A DNA stretch of 64,000 nucleotides from the NCBI RefSeq assembly GCF_963677155.1, contig NZ_OY781884.1, positions 4,708,501-4,772,500 on the forward strand, in the 5' to 3' direction. The translations under genes were made by a program, and so were the position numbers. Numbering within the stretch: position 1 is the stretch's first letter; each line of letters opens with the position of its first letter. Origin of the DNA: an uncultured Draconibacterium sp. (GTDB lineage Bacteria; Bacteroidota; Bacteroidia; Bacteroidales; Prolixibacteraceae). The notes under the pieces are model-generated. The model had not been told where the DNA came from. It did no database searches and saw nothing but the letters and a program-made list of their open reading frames with translations. Shown here piece after piece: positions 44,120 to 53,952 of the stretch.

Positions 44120-45649
44120 CTATTCCCACTCAATTGTTGCAGGTGGTTTCGAACTAATATCGTAAACTACGCGGTTAATTCCACGAACTTTGTTAATGAT
44201 TTCGTTCGACATTTTTGCCATAAAATCGTAGGGAAGATGTACCCAGTCGGCAGTCATTCCATCGGTTGATGTAACGGCGCGCAAAGCAACGGTATTTTCA
44301 TAAGTACGCTCATCGCCCATAACACCTACAGATTGAACAGGCAGCAACATTACACCGGCCTGCCAAACTTCGTCGTACAGCCCCCAGCTTTTTAATCCAT
44401 TAATAAAAATGGCATCGGCTTCCTGTAGCATATGAACCTTTTCTTGAGTAACATCGCCAAGAATACGAATTCCCAATCCCGGTCCAGGGAAGGGATGACG
44501 ACCCAGCAGTTCTTTTTTTATGTTTAAAGCAGCACCAACACGACGCACTTCATCTTTAAATAGAAGGTTGAGCGGCTCAACCACTTTTAACTTCATTTTT
44601 TCAGGAAGACCGCCAACATTGTGGTGCGATTTTATAGTTGCAGAAGGCCCGTTTACCGATACCGATTCAATTACATCGGGATAAATTGTTCCTTGCGCCA
44701 ACCATTTTACATCTTGTATTTTGTGCGCTTCTTCATCAAAAACTTCGATAAAGTTGCGACCTATAATTTTTCGTTTTTGTTCGGGATCTGTAACTCCGGC
44801 CAAATCGTCCCAGAATTTTTTACGGGCATCAACGCCAATTACATTCAGCCCCATGTTTTCGTACGAATGTAAAACATCTTCAAATTCGTTTTTACGAAGC
44901 AATCCATTGTCAACAAAAATGCAGGTAAGATTTTTTCCAATGGCTTTATTTAATAGTACACCGGCAACCGACGAGTCAACACCGCCCGAAAGACCAAGAA
45001 CTACTTTATCGTTGCCCAACTGATCTTTTAATTCCTGAACCGTTGTTTCAACAAATGAGTCTGGTGTCCAATTTTGTTCGCATCCGCAAATTGTTGTCAC
45101 AAAATTCTGTAACAATTGCTTTCCTTCAGTGGTGTGATAGACTTCGGGGTGAAATTGTATTGCCCATGTATTTTCTTCATCAATTTTATAAGCTGCATAG
45201 TTTACATCTTCAGTTGATGCAATTACCTTATAATTTTTCGGAAGTTTTACAATGGTATCGCCGTGCGACATCCAAACCTGCGAGTGTAGACTAATATTCT
45301 CAAACAGTACGCTATCGTGGTCGATAAATCCCAGATTTGCTCTTCCGTATTCGCGCGTATTCGAAGGAGCCACTTCGCCACCATAAAAATGTGCCAAATA
45401 CTGCGCTCCGTAACAAACACCCAATACCGGTAATTTACCTTTAATTTTTGATAAATCGGGACGAGGTGCTTCTTCATCGCGAACCGAATATGGACTACCC
45501 GAAAGGATCACACCTTTTACGCTCTCGTCAATTTCCGGAAAGTGGTTAAAAGGATGAATTTCGCAATAAACATTTAGTTCGCGGACCTTGCGTCCAATCA
45601 ATTGAGTGTATTGAGAACCAAAATCAAGGATTAAAATCTTTTCCTGCAT
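44120..45649 (-). CDS. guaA: GMP synthase (glutamine-hydrolysing)
   Basis: Converts XMP to GMP using glutamine and ATP. The 509-residue chain has the class I glutamine amidotransferase domain (Cys79 in [12 protein letters not shown]; His/Glu in [11 protein letters not shown]), the ATP-pyrophosphatase PP-loop [13 protein letters not shown], and the C-terminal dimerisation domain ending [18 protein letters not shown]. All catalytic residues are present. Followed by the CtpA-type and pnuC genes after 77 bp. Confidence 0.98.
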   Translation of the reverse strand: MQEKILILDFGSQYTQLIGRKVRELNVYCEIHPFNHFPEIDESVKGVILSGSPYSVRDEEAPRPDLSKIKGKLPVLGVCYGAQYLAHFYGGEVAPSNTREYGRANLGFIDHDSVLFENISLHSQVWMSHGDTIVKLPKNYKVIASTEDVNYAAYKIDEENTWAIQFHPEVYHTTEGKQLLQNFVTTICGCEQNWTPDSFVETTVQELKDQLGNDKVVLGLSGGVDSSVAGVLLNKAIGKNLTCIFVDNGLLRKNEFEDVLHSYENMGLNVIGVDARKKFWDDLAGVTDPEQKRKIIGRNFIEVFDEEAHKIQDVKWLAQGTIYPDVIESVSVNGPSATIKSHHNVGGLPEKMKLKVVEPLNLLFKDEVRRVGAALNIKKELLGRHPFPGPGLGIRILGDVTQEKVHMLQEADAIFINGLKSWGLYDEVWQAGVMLLPVQSVGVMGDERTYENTVALRAVTSTDGMTADWVHLPYDFMAKMSNEIINKVRGINRVVYDISSKPPATIEWE

Positions 45650-45863
45650 GAAAAACTTCTTTAGTTAATGAAAGCACAAAAGTACTAATAACGCTTCAAA
45701 ATCTTTTCAAATGTGAACGAAATTAAGGCTCGTGTTAATATTCGGTCGATGTTCGGATGGTGTTTGCCCAAAATATGTAAAATTAATTTCGAAACTATGC
45801 GTTAAGATTTAAGTGTTCTTTTAGAATTACTAAATTTGAGCGAATTTTTAAATCCACTTTTTA

Positions 45864-48287
45864 ATGAGAAGTCTTTTGTTGCTATGCATGGCATTTTTAC
45901 TGTTGTTACCAACGGAACAGGTTCTTGGGCAAAATTTTGCTCAAAACGAGGTTGTTATTTTCCATGGCAAAAAGTTTGTTATGCACCAGGTGCGCACTGG
46001 CGAAACCGTTTATTCGCTAAGCAATAAGTTTGGTGTAGCACAATCGGAACTTGAGGAAAACAATCCGGGAATTGAGAAGGGACTAACGATCGGACAGGTG
46101 CTAAAAATTCCTTATACTGAAGGCCTTGAACTGCAGAGTCTTTCAGAAGACCAGAAAGGAGATCCTTCAGGATTTAAAAAATATAAAATCGAGTCGCGAA
46201 AAGAAACCGCTTATTCTATTGCCAAAAAGTTTGGAATTAGTGTGGAGGATCTTTATGCCTACAATCCAACTGTTCGGAAATTTAAAAAGCGAACAGTTCT
46301 GAATATTCCATACTGGGAAAAAGAGGCAGCGTCAGAAACTGAAGATTTAGCTGAAAAAACAGGAGCGGGTGTACAAACAATATTACATCAGGTGGTTTCG
46401 GGAGAAACGTTGTATTCGCTTGCCCGGAAATACGGAATAAGTGAGCAGGAAATTCTTGCTTTAAATCCTGATGCAAGTCAGTTAAAAACAGGAATGACCT
46501 TATTAATAAAAATCAGTGCATCGGAGGGCGATGTAAATAAGCCCCAACCCATGGAATATGTTGGTAACCGAAATTACATTGAACATATTATTGAATCGGG
46601 AGAAACCATGTGGGGAATAACGCGCAAATACAATGTTTCGGAAGAAGAACTTAAAGAGATAAACCCGATTTTAAATACCGGATTTCCGGCCGGAGCAGTA
46701 ATTAAAATTCCGGTGGCAGAAGCCAACGAGCCAATGGCAAAACCGGTAAATGCAGAAGCTTTTGAGCAGCATTTGGTGAAAAGGGGCGAAACGTTATATG
46801 GCTTGTCGAAACAATACAATGTTAGTATTCCCGACATTATTAAGTATAACCCGATACTCGATCAACGAAATCTGGCATATGGCGAAACCATTTTAATTCC
46901 TAAAAAGCCGGAGGAAGTTTTTGCCAAAACCGAAAGTGACAATATTATATTTGCAGATATCGACTCGGCTAAAATGATGGAAGAATTTTATGCGGTAGAA
47001 ATGCCGGTTGAAATTCCTGAATCGTGTGTGCCTGATTTATCAGGATCGTTCTCTCAGAAAACCTACAATGTAGCCTTGTTTTTGCCTTTTTATTACGAAG
47101 CAAATGATAACCTGAACCACGAGGATCTGGCGATTGATTCAACTGCGCTTTTTACAAGTGAAGAAACCGAAATGGTACAAGATACGACTATTGAGCTGGA
47201 GGAGCGAAAAGAATTGTTTAAGCAATTTTATGGAGGAAGTGAAAACTTTGTACAGTTTTATGAGGGGGTACTTTTAGCCATCGATTCTTTGCAGAATATT
47301 GGTTTTGATGTTCAGCTAAATGTTTTTGATACGCAGCGAAACAAAGATTCGATACGCCAGTACTTTATGGCTAACGATTTTTTCATGACTGATTTGATTA
47401 TAGGACCGATTTTCCCGAATGTACAACAGGAGATTGCAGCATACGCAGCGAAGAACCGAATCCCGATTATTTCGCCACTGGCTTCGCAATCGTCTATTAC
47501 CCGATCAAATCCCGATTACTTTCAGGTAAATCCTTCGCGCGATTATTTGATTCGCCAAACGGCAGAAATGGTGGCCGAGGAGCATTTCAACAGTAACTTT
47601 ATAATTGTAAAAACATCGAATTATTCAGGAACTCCAGAAGGAGAACTGGTAGAACTGTTACGCGAGAAATTCTTTAACTCAGGTATGTTGAGCAGCAACG
47701 AGGGGGTTAACTTTACAATTTACGATTTTGAAAATGAAGGTGCTTTTGGCTTGCGGAGAATAATGTCGAAAAACAAGGAAAATGTGGTTTACATTCCATC
47801 TGAAAACGAAGGCGAATTAAGTGTGGCCATTTCCAATTTAAACAACTTGTCTGACGAGTATTCGATTACGCTGATTGGTTCAAACCGTTACCCTAATTAT
47901 TCAAGTATTCAGTTGGAGCAGTTTCATAATCTGAAGCTCAAATACATTACACCTTACTACACCGACTATACAAATACGCAAACTATTAATTTTGTTGAGC
48001 AATACAAGAATAATTTTGGAACTGAACCTGATAATTTTGGTTTTCAGGGTTACGATGTAACGATGTATTTTTTAACGGCATTAATAACTTACGGTAACGA
48101 TTTTGCAGGTTGCCTGCCCTATATGCATACATTCCAAATGCAGGGAAATTATCATTTCGGGCAACTTACGCAGTTTGGAGGTTATATGAATGAAGGGGTT
48201 TCTGTAATTTCGTATACCCGCGATTATGAGGTGAAACGTAAACGTGTGAAGGGACAGCCACGTTTGATAATGGCTTCGGACAATTAG
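45864..48287 (+). CDS. Five-LysM protein with periplasmic-binding-protein-like domain
   Basis: The 807-residue exported protein has a signal peptide (1-22, ending VLGQ). Five LysM domains follow at about residues 40-84, 106-150, 174-217, 240-284 and 302-347 (each with a SGETxxxIxxKYxVS-type start and an I..G..L.IP end). The C-terminal half (about 400-790) resembles type I ABC solute-binding folds (NVALFLPFYYE, LIIGPIFPNVQQEIAAYAAKNRIPIISPLASQ, FGFQGYDVTMYFLTAL). LysM domains bind peptidoglycan, and the binding-protein-like fold recalls LpoA-type cell-wall regulators. A role in cell-wall synthesis control is inference. Divergent from guaA. Confidence 0.88.
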   Translation: MRSLLLLCMAFLLLLPTEQVLGQNFAQNEVVIFHGKKFVMHQVRTGETVYSLSNKFGVAQSELEENNPGIEKGLTIGQVLKIPYTEGLELQSLSEDQKGDPSGFKKYKIESRKETAYSIAKKFGISVEDLYAYNPTVRKFKKRTVLNIPYWEKEAASETEDLAEKTGAGVQTILHQVVSGETLYSLARKYGISEQEILALNPDASQLKTGMTLLIKISASEGDVNKPQPMEYVGNRNYIEHIIESGETMWGITRKYNVSEEELKEINPILNTGFPAGAVIKIPVAEANEPMAKPVNAEAFEQHLVKRGETLYGLSKQYNVSIPDIIKYNPILDQRNLAYGETILIPKKPEEVFAKTESDNIIFADIDSAKMMEEFYAVEMPVEIPESCVPDLSGSFSQKTYNVALFLPFYYEANDNLNHEDLAIDSTALFTSEETEMVQDTTIELEERKELFKQFYGGSENFVQFYEGVLLAIDSLQNIGFDVQLNVFDTQRNKDSIRQYFMANDFFMTDLIIGPIFPNVQQEIAAYAAKNRIPIISPLASQSSITRSNPDYFQVNPSRDYLIRQTAEMVAEEHFNSNFIIVKTSNYSGTPEGELVELLREKFFNSGMLSSNEGVNFTIYDFENEGAFGLRRIMSKNKENVVYIPSENEGELSVAISNLNNLSDEYSITLIGSNRYPNYSSIQLEQFHNLKLKYITPYYTDYTNTQTINFVEQYKNNFGTEPDNFGFQGYDVTMYFLTALITYGNDFAGCLPYMHTFQMQGNYHFGQLTQFGGYMNEGVSVISYTRDYEVKRKRVKGQPRLIMASDN

Positions 48288-48359
48288 AAGTTGCTGGCAT
48301 TTCTCATAAACCGACATCTAAAAATATTTTATCTTAACCGATCAATAAATTAAACTGAA

Positions 48360-48893
48360 ATGGAAGATTTAACTGTTGGAACAAGGGTTGAACATCCTCG
48401 GTACGGAGAAGGTATTATAAGCAAAGACAACCTTACTGCGTACGAAATTTTTTTTGAACGAGGCGGAAAAATGGAAATTACAAAACGAAATACCGATCTT
48501 ACAGTTTTGGAAGCCAATGAAACTGCGCCAAAATCACAATTATCAATCGGAGAAATAGAAAAGGTGTTAAGCTATGTGCTTGATAAACATGCTGCGCTGA
48601 ATAAGGTAGTTCCCTTAGGCGAAAAGTGGGAAGGTGGAAGAATGTTGTTACAGCCTGCCGATACAGAGCTAAAACCAAAAGAGATTCCTATTGAAACATT
48701 TTTTCATAAAATTGTAATGTTGCGCGACAGGTTGCGTGTTCTGGAGCAAAACATCAACAGTAGCAAATCGTTAACCGACGAAGAGAAAGTGAATATCCAA
48801 CAATATATAACACGTGCTTATGGTTCGTTAACCACTTTTAATGTGCTGTTTGCCGAAAAGGAACATTATTTTGTTGGCGCAAAAAGTAAATAA
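48360..48893 (+). CDS. Conserved hypothetical protein with CarD/UvrD-like SH3 start
   Basis: The 177-residue soluble protein opens with GTRVEHPRYGEGIISKDNLTAYEIFFE, a small SH3-like barrel resembling the C-terminal module of UvrD/PcrA and CarD. A helical C-terminal part follows (IETFFHKIVMLRDRLRVLEQNINSS, ending LTTFNVLFAEKEHYFVG). It looks like a conserved Bacteroidota protein without assigned function. Lies 72 bp after the LysM gene and 2 bp before the esterase gene. Confidence 0.7.
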   Translation: MEDLTVGTRVEHPRYGEGIISKDNLTAYEIFFERGGKMEITKRNTDLTVLEANETAPKSQLSIGEIEKVLSYVLDKHAALNKVVPLGEKWEGGRMLLQPADTELKPKEIPIETFFHKIVMLRDRLRVLEQNINSSKSLTDEEKVNIQQYITRAYGSLTTFNVLFAEKEHYFVGAKSK

Positions 48894-48895
48894 TT

Positions 48896-49799
48896 ATGAA
48901 GAAAATAAACCTAAGCCTGCTACTCTCACTACTAACCGTAATTGCTATCGCACAAGATAAAATAGTAAAAGTTTGGCCAAACGGCGCTCCTAACGACAAT
49001 GGGATGATAGAGCCCGAAGAGAAATACGACGGAGCGCGCGTTCGAAAAGTATCGGAAGCGGAAATGTATGTTTTTTCGCCTGAAGCCGAAATTAATACTG
49101 GTGCAGCCGTGGTAATTTGTCCGGGCGGCGGTTATTGGGTAGAAGCAATGGATCATGAAGGATATGACGTGGCGCGTTTTCTACAGAGAAAAGGAATAAC
49201 CGGTATTGTATTAAAATACCGATTGCCATACGGAAACCATGAAGTTCCGTCGAGCGATGCACGGCAAGCTATTCGAATTGTGCGTGCCAATGCCGAAGAG
49301 TGGGGTGTTAATCCCGAAAAAATCGGAATCGCAGGTTCTTCTGCCGGTGGACACCTGGCTTCAACCGCCGGAACGGTTTTCGATTATGGCAATAAAGAAA
49401 GTGCTGACAAAATTGAACAGCAAAGTTGCCGGCCCGATTTTATGTTGTTGTTATATCCGGTAATAACGATGGACGAAGAATTCACTCATTTGGGATCTCG
49501 TGGAAACCTAATCGGAAAAGGCCACGATAAAGAGTTGATCCGAAAATATTCGAACGAGTTAAATGTGAGTGCTGAAACGCCACCAACATTTCTCATTTTG
49601 GCCGACGACGATAAAAGTGTGGTGCCAAAAAATTCGATCAGTTTTTATTCTAAATTGAAAGAATTTGACATACCGGCAGAAATGCATATTTTCCAAAAAA
49701 GGTGGTCACGGTTTTGGCATTCGTAAAAACGGAATTCCGGCTGATAACTGGCCTAATTTATTTATCGACTGGCTAAAAGAGAGAGAAGTAATTGAATAA
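48896..49799 (+). pseudogene. BD-FAE-type esterase/acetylxylan esterase-like hydrolase with a 3-prime frameshift
   Basis: An exported alpha/beta hydrolase: signal peptide (1-20, ending AIAQ), oxyanion loop CPGGGYWVEA, nucleophile GIAGSSAGGHLA, acid in LADDDKSVVP. The frame then reaches a run of six A (49695-49700), after which it reads RWSRFWHS and stops at 49726. Dropping one A restores KGGHGFGIRKNG and the natural end WLKEREVIE at 49799, including the catalytic His. So the uninterrupted product lacks its His. The cause may be mutation, an assembly homopolymer error, or slippage at the A-run. Family acts on acetylated or feruloylated sugars. Confidence 0.82.
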
Positions 49800-49896
49800 T
49801 GATTGAAGATTAACGATTTTATATTTCATGTGAACGTTACAACGGAGCACGATAGAAATTCTAAATTCGTTAATCGACATTCTCAAATCAAATTAA

Positions 49897-50433
49897 ATGG
49901 ATACCCATCCTTTAAAAGTATTAAAATATTGTCCGAAGTGTGGTTCTGCGGAGTTTAAGAAATCTGGCGAACGTTCATTAAAATGTGCTGCCTGTGGTTT
50001 TCATTTCTATATAAACTCCGCGGCTGCAGTAGCCGCTTTGGTTACTAATGATGAAGGAAAATTAATGCTTGTAACACGTGGCGTTGAACCTAATTATGGT
50101 AAACTCGATTTGCCGGGAGGGTTTGTCGATCCGCTGGAATCAGCAGAAGAAGCTGTAATGCGCGAACTTAACGAGGAGTTGGGATTGAAAGTAAAAAACT
50201 TAAAATACCTGGGCTCAGCGCCAAACGAGTATGTGTTTTCAGCATACACTGTATTTACATTGGATATGGCCTTTCAGGTCACTGCAGAATCTTTAGAACA
50301 ACTGAAACCAATGGACGACATTCTTGCTTACAAATTCTATTCAGAAGATGAGTTGGATTATAGAGATGTGCCGGCACCCTCGATTAAGAAATTTGTGAAA
50401 GACTATTTTAAAAGCATAAAGCATAAACAATGA
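49897..50433 (+). CDS. Zinc-ribbon Nudix hydrolase
   Basis: The 178-residue protein has an N-terminal zinc ribbon (CxxC at residues 12-15 and 30-33) and a Nudix domain with the box GGFVDPLESAEEAVMRELNEEL (Gx5Ex7REUxEExGU, about residues 75-97). Family members hydrolyse nucleoside diphosphates linked to another moiety; the ribbon layout recalls NADH pyrophosphatase NudC, but the chain is shorter and lacks the NudC SQPWPFP motif, so the substrate is open. Overlaps the next gene by 4 bp (ATGA). Confidence 0.9.
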   Translation: MDTHPLKVLKYCPKCGSAEFKKSGERSLKCAACGFHFYINSAAAVAALVTNDEGKLMLVTRGVEPNYGKLDLPGGFVDPLESAEEAVMRELNEELGLKVKNLKYLGSAPNEYVFSAYTVFTLDMAFQVTAESLEQLKPMDDILAYKFYSEDELDYRDVPAPSIKKFVKDYFKSIKHKQ

Positions 50434-52211
50434 AGACAGAAATAATTCAACGACTAACGGCTTTGCGTGCCGAAATTAAAAAGCTTGGTGTTGATGCCTG
50501 GTACATTTCTGGTACCGATCCGCATTCAAGCGAATACCTACCCAAGCGATGGGAAACACGCGAATATATTGCAGGTTTTACAGGTTCATATGGACTGGTT
50601 GCGGTAACGCTTGATAAAGCTGCATTATGGACCGATTCGCGGTATTTTTTACAGGCTACCGAAGAGCTGGAAGGCACCGGAATTGAAATGCAGAAGTTAC
50701 GTGTTCCAGATGCTGTTTCGCCCGATACCTGGCTGAGCCAGAATTTGCCAGCAGGAAGTAAAGTGGGGCTCGATGCACAATCGTTGACTGTTGAAGCTTT
50801 CAGAAGTTTGCAGAAAGGCTTTCTAAAAAAGGATATCAAACTGGTGGAAACACCCGATTTATTTGAAGCCATTTGGGAAGACCGCCCTGCTGTTCCAAAC
50901 GATAAAGTTTTTGAGTTGGACGTAAAATATGCCGGAGCAGCACGACCGGAAAAACAACAAAGAATTACTGCTGAATTGGCAACATTTGGTGCCGATATTC
51001 ATGTGGTGTCAATGTTAGACGAGTTAGCGTGGTTATATAATTTGCGCGGATCGGATGTGCCGTACAATCCGGTTTTTACCGCTTTTGCCCTTATTGGCGA
51101 GAATAAAAGTGTACTTTTTGTCGACGCTGGAAAAATTGATTCAGAGTTAAAATTGAGACTAGAAGCCGATGGAGTAGAGTTAAAAGACTATAGCTCGTTT
51201 TACAACTACCTGGCTGAAATTAATGGGAAGACGATTTTTATCGATCCGTCATCTTTAAATTTTGCAGCTTACAGCGCGCTTGCAGGAAAAAACGAACTAG
51301 TTGAAGGAACTTCGTTGCTGGCCATTCAAAAAGCCATAAAAAATGAAACGGAGCTGAAAGGTTTTAAAAGTGCCATGAAGAAAGATGGAGTGGCACTTCT
51401 GGAATGTTTGTATTGGCTTAAAGAGACAATTGGGAAAGAAACAATAACAGATTTTGAGTTTGGAGAAAAACTGGCCGAATTTCGTGCAAAGCAAGCTGGT
51501 TTTAAAGGCGAAAGTTTTCCTCCCATTGTAGGCTACAAAAACCGCGGAGCAATTGTACACCTTCATGTTGGAGCCGATGATGCTTTGCCATTGGAAGCTG
51601 ATGGTGTAGTGCTTTTTGATTCCGGAGGTCAGTACATCGACGGAACTACAGATATTACCCGAACCGTTGCTTTGGGAGCCGTTTCTGATCAGTTTAAAAC
51701 TGATTTTACACTTACGCTGAAAGGAATGATTGGTTTAACTCAAGCGAAATTTCCATACGGCGTAAAAGGTTGTCACCTTGATATATTGGCAAGACAGGCA
51801 TTGTGGGAAAATGGAATGAATTACGGGCACGGTACCAGTCATGGTGTTGGCCATTTTCTGAATGTACACGAAGGACCAATGGCAATCCGGTTGGAATATA
51901 ACGAAAACCTGATTCTACCCGGGCAGGTTCTATCGAACGAACCTGCTTTTTACCGTGAAGGACAATACGGACTTCGTACCGAGAATATGATGGTTTGTGT
52001 AGAATGCGAAACCACAGAATTCGGACGTTTCCTTGGTTTCGATACACTTACTCTTTGCCCGATTGACACATCGTTAGTAAAAGTTGATTTGCTAACCGAT
52101 AAGGAGCGCAAATGGATAAACGATTACCACCAGTGGGTAAACAACGAGTTAAAGCCACTGCTTGAGTTAAAATATCACAAATTTCTGGATGAATTAACAG
52201 CCGAAATTTAA
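50430..52211 (+). CDS. Xaa-Pro aminopeptidase (M24B)
   Basis: The 593-residue protein is the long form of aminopeptidase P: two N-terminal creatinase-like domains (DAWYISGTDPHSSEYLPKRWETREYIAGFTGSYG is typical) and a C-terminal pita-bread domain whose metal ligands are visible: DSGGQYIDGTTDITRT (two Asp), GTSHGVGHFLNVHEGP (His), LSNEPAFY (Glu) and RTENMM (Glu). Removes N-terminal residues before proline, using two divalent metals. No signal peptide. Translationally coupled to the Nudix gene. Followed by a long hairpin. Confidence 0.95.
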   Translation: MKTEIIQRLTALRAEIKKLGVDAWYISGTDPHSSEYLPKRWETREYIAGFTGSYGLVAVTLDKAALWTDSRYFLQATEELEGTGIEMQKLRVPDAVSPDTWLSQNLPAGSKVGLDAQSLTVEAFRSLQKGFLKKDIKLVETPDLFEAIWEDRPAVPNDKVFELDVKYAGAARPEKQQRITAELATFGADIHVVSMLDELAWLYNLRGSDVPYNPVFTAFALIGENKSVLFVDAGKIDSELKLRLEADGVELKDYSSFYNYLAEINGKTIFIDPSSLNFAAYSALAGKNELVEGTSLLAIQKAIKNETELKGFKSAMKKDGVALLECLYWLKETIGKETITDFEFGEKLAEFRAKQAGFKGESFPPIVGYKNRGAIVHLHVGADDALPLEADGVVLFDSGGQYIDGTTDITRTVALGAVSDQFKTDFTLTLKGMIGLTQAKFPYGVKGCHLDILARQALWENGMNYGHGTSHGVGHFLNVHEGPMAIRLEYNENLILPGQVLSNEPAFYREGQYGLRTENMMVCVECETTEFGRFLGFDTLTLCPIDTSLVKVDLLTDKERKWINDYHQWVNNELKPLLELKYHKFLDELTAEI

Positions 52212-52222
52212 TTTGCTGCAGA

Positions 52223-52260
52223 TAGGGAAAAACTGAAGGTACTGCCTTCAGTTTTCCCTA
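52223..52260 (+). terminator. Long hairpin after the aminopeptidase P gene
   Basis: GGGAAAAACTGAAGG (52225-52239) pairs with CCTTCAGTTTTCCC (52245-52258) with one bulged A. There is no T-run after it, so termination is inferred from position and stability only. Confidence 0.55.
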
Positions 52261-52263
52261 CTT

Positions 52264-52560
52264 GTAACCTATATTTTCCCACCGTTTTTCTCCACGAATT
52301 TTTTACAAAGAAGAAGATCTAATCCTGTTCCGCTTTTATTCGATGTTCCAACGCGTTGCGTTATACTTGCCAGTTTTCGAGCATCGTATCCGATAACCCC
52401 AAAAGAGTATTGAACGGATTTCTTAAATCGTGAGCAATAATAGAAACGAATTTGTCTGTGGAAGCATTGGCTCCTTTTTAATTCTTTGGTGCGTTGAGCA
52501 ACTTGCATCTTCCAACGATGCATTTAGTTTCAGTAGTTCTCTATTTGGTTTGTGGATTTT
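52264..52560 (-). pseudogene. Decayed histidine kinase fragment
   Basis: Pieces of a sensor kinase appear in different minus-strand frames: NRELLKLNASLE, then [10 protein letters not shown], then the H-box [19 protein letters not shown] with DTMLENW, and directly afterwards the ATP-lid end NKSGTGLDLLLCKKFVEKNGG. The N and G1 boxes are missing, so an internal deletion removed most of the catalytic domain, and at least two frameshifts break the rest. It begins within a few bases of the end of the symporter gene on the same strand. Confidence 0.8.
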
Positions 52561-53881
52561 AGTTTTTTGAATTACGTCCAATAAACAGGAAAAGGCTGTT
52601 TACAAAATAACTAAGTATGATTATCCCATTTCCTATATTCTGATAATCAAATAAGGTTAACAGTTTGCCTGCCAAAGCCGTTATTCCTCCAAAAACAATG
52701 GCCCAAATTACGTTTTTGTTGTTCACCTTAATACCAAGTAACCCACAAAGTACCGGAACAACAAAGGCACCGGAGAAAAAGCTAAGCGCTAACAATAAAG
52801 CCTGAATTACCGAAGTAATATACAAAGCAATCAGCAAGCTTAAAATTCCGATAACCACAACCAACCAGCGGGTAAGGGGCAAGGCTTGTTTCTTTTCAAG
52901 GTTACCACTAAATAGTTCGCTTAAAATCATACTTGAAGTGAGTAAAGTGGTATCAGCCGAAGACATTACAGCTGAAAGCAAAGCGGCGATAAACAAACCA
53001 TAAGCCCAGTTGGGAAGCAGGTGGCCGGCAAATGCCATAATTCCTTCGTTTTCTTTACCGGAGTACACTCCTAAATAGGTTAGGGCAAACGAGACCGGGA
53101 TCAATATTGATGCAACGATAATTATACTTCTGCGCGCTGTTTTTTCACTTTCGGCACAAAACAGGCGGGAGTATATATCTGGGCCAACAATAAAGGTTAC
53201 CGAATAAGTCATTATAAGAACGATCAGATCGACAACTGAAAATTTTGAATTGAATAGGGCTGAAAATTTTAAAGGCTCAACCTGCAGATGTTCCGGCGAT
53301 TGTATGGCAAAAAACAACAATGCCACCAACCCGCCAATAATTAAAACGGCCTGAAATGTATCAGTTTTCAGAATACTTAACTGGCCGCCCAACAAGGTGT
53401 AGGCAATAAAAACCAGCCCGGATAAAATTGCAGCATTCTGGTACGAAATAAAGCCAAGTCCTTGCAGGATTTGGGCTGCTGCAATAACTTGTGCTGCTAC
53501 TATTCCTAACCAGGCCAAAGGAATAATAACGGTTGAAAATCGTTCGGCTTTTCGTCCAAAGAACTTCCCTAAAAGTTCGGGAAGTGTGTAATTTCCGTAT
53601 CGACTTACATATTTTGAAATTGGAGCAAGAATAAACAACCCGATTGCCGCGGAAAACAAAAACCATAAAGCTGCCCAACCTCTGCTTTGGCTTAATTCAA
53701 TAGTTCCCATTAGTGCGGAACCGCCAAGAATGGTTGCCAGTAAACTTCCTGATACAGGCAGTAACCCGGCTTTCTTTCCGGCAACATAATAATCTGATGA
53801 ATTTTTGATTCGAAAGGCTGAATAAACGCCAATTCCAACAATAAAAACAAAATAAATAAGTATGGTTATTTCCGTTTGCAT
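52559..53881 (-). CDS. Sodium:solute symporter (SSS family)
   Basis: The 440-residue protein has about 12-13 membrane helices and matches the SSS family: KNSSDYYVAGKKAGLLPVSGSLLATILGGSALMG near the N-terminus, ADTTLLTSSMILSELF (sodium-site Ser/Thr in helix 8) and an LSILKTDTFQAVLI segment. Imports a solute with Na+; solute unknown. It is shorter than proline/glucose members but plausible as complete. A histidine-kinase relic follows directly on the same strand. Divergent from the S9 peptidase. Confidence 0.9.
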   Translation of the reverse strand: MQTEITILIYFVFIVGIGVYSAFRIKNSSDYYVAGKKAGLLPVSGSLLATILGGSALMGTIELSQSRGWAALWFLFSAAIGLFILAPISKYVSRYGNYTLPELLGKFFGRKAERFSTVIIPLAWLGIVAAQVIAAAQILQGLGFISYQNAAILSGLVFIAYTLLGGQLSILKTDTFQAVLIIGGLVALLFFAIQSPEHLQVEPLKFSALFNSKFSVVDLIVLIMTYSVTFIVGPDIYSRLFCAESEKTARRSIIIVASILIPVSFALTYLGVYSGKENEGIMAFAGHLLPNWAYGLFIAALLSAVMSSADTTLLTSSMILSELFSGNLEKKQALPLTRWLVVVIGILSLLIALYITSVIQALLLALSFFSGAFVVPVLCGLLGIKVNNKNVIWAIVFGGITALAGKLLTLFDYQNIGNGIIILSYFVNSLFLFIGRNSKN

Positions 53882-53952
53882 ATGATAGTGGCAAATATCG
53901 TAAATTAGGTAACAATTTGCTAAATTCGGAGCACATTATAAAAAACTGTACT

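Noticed and set aside
49695-49701. Programmed -1 frameshifting at the A-run of the esterase
   Set aside because: The required change is +1 relative to the upstream frame, and the A-run is not in the codon phase of a classical X XXY YYZ slippery site.
49695-49799. Separate small gene covering the esterase C-terminus
   Set aside because: The segment continues the esterase fold exactly (GGHGFG onward), so it is the displaced 3-prime end, not an independent gene.
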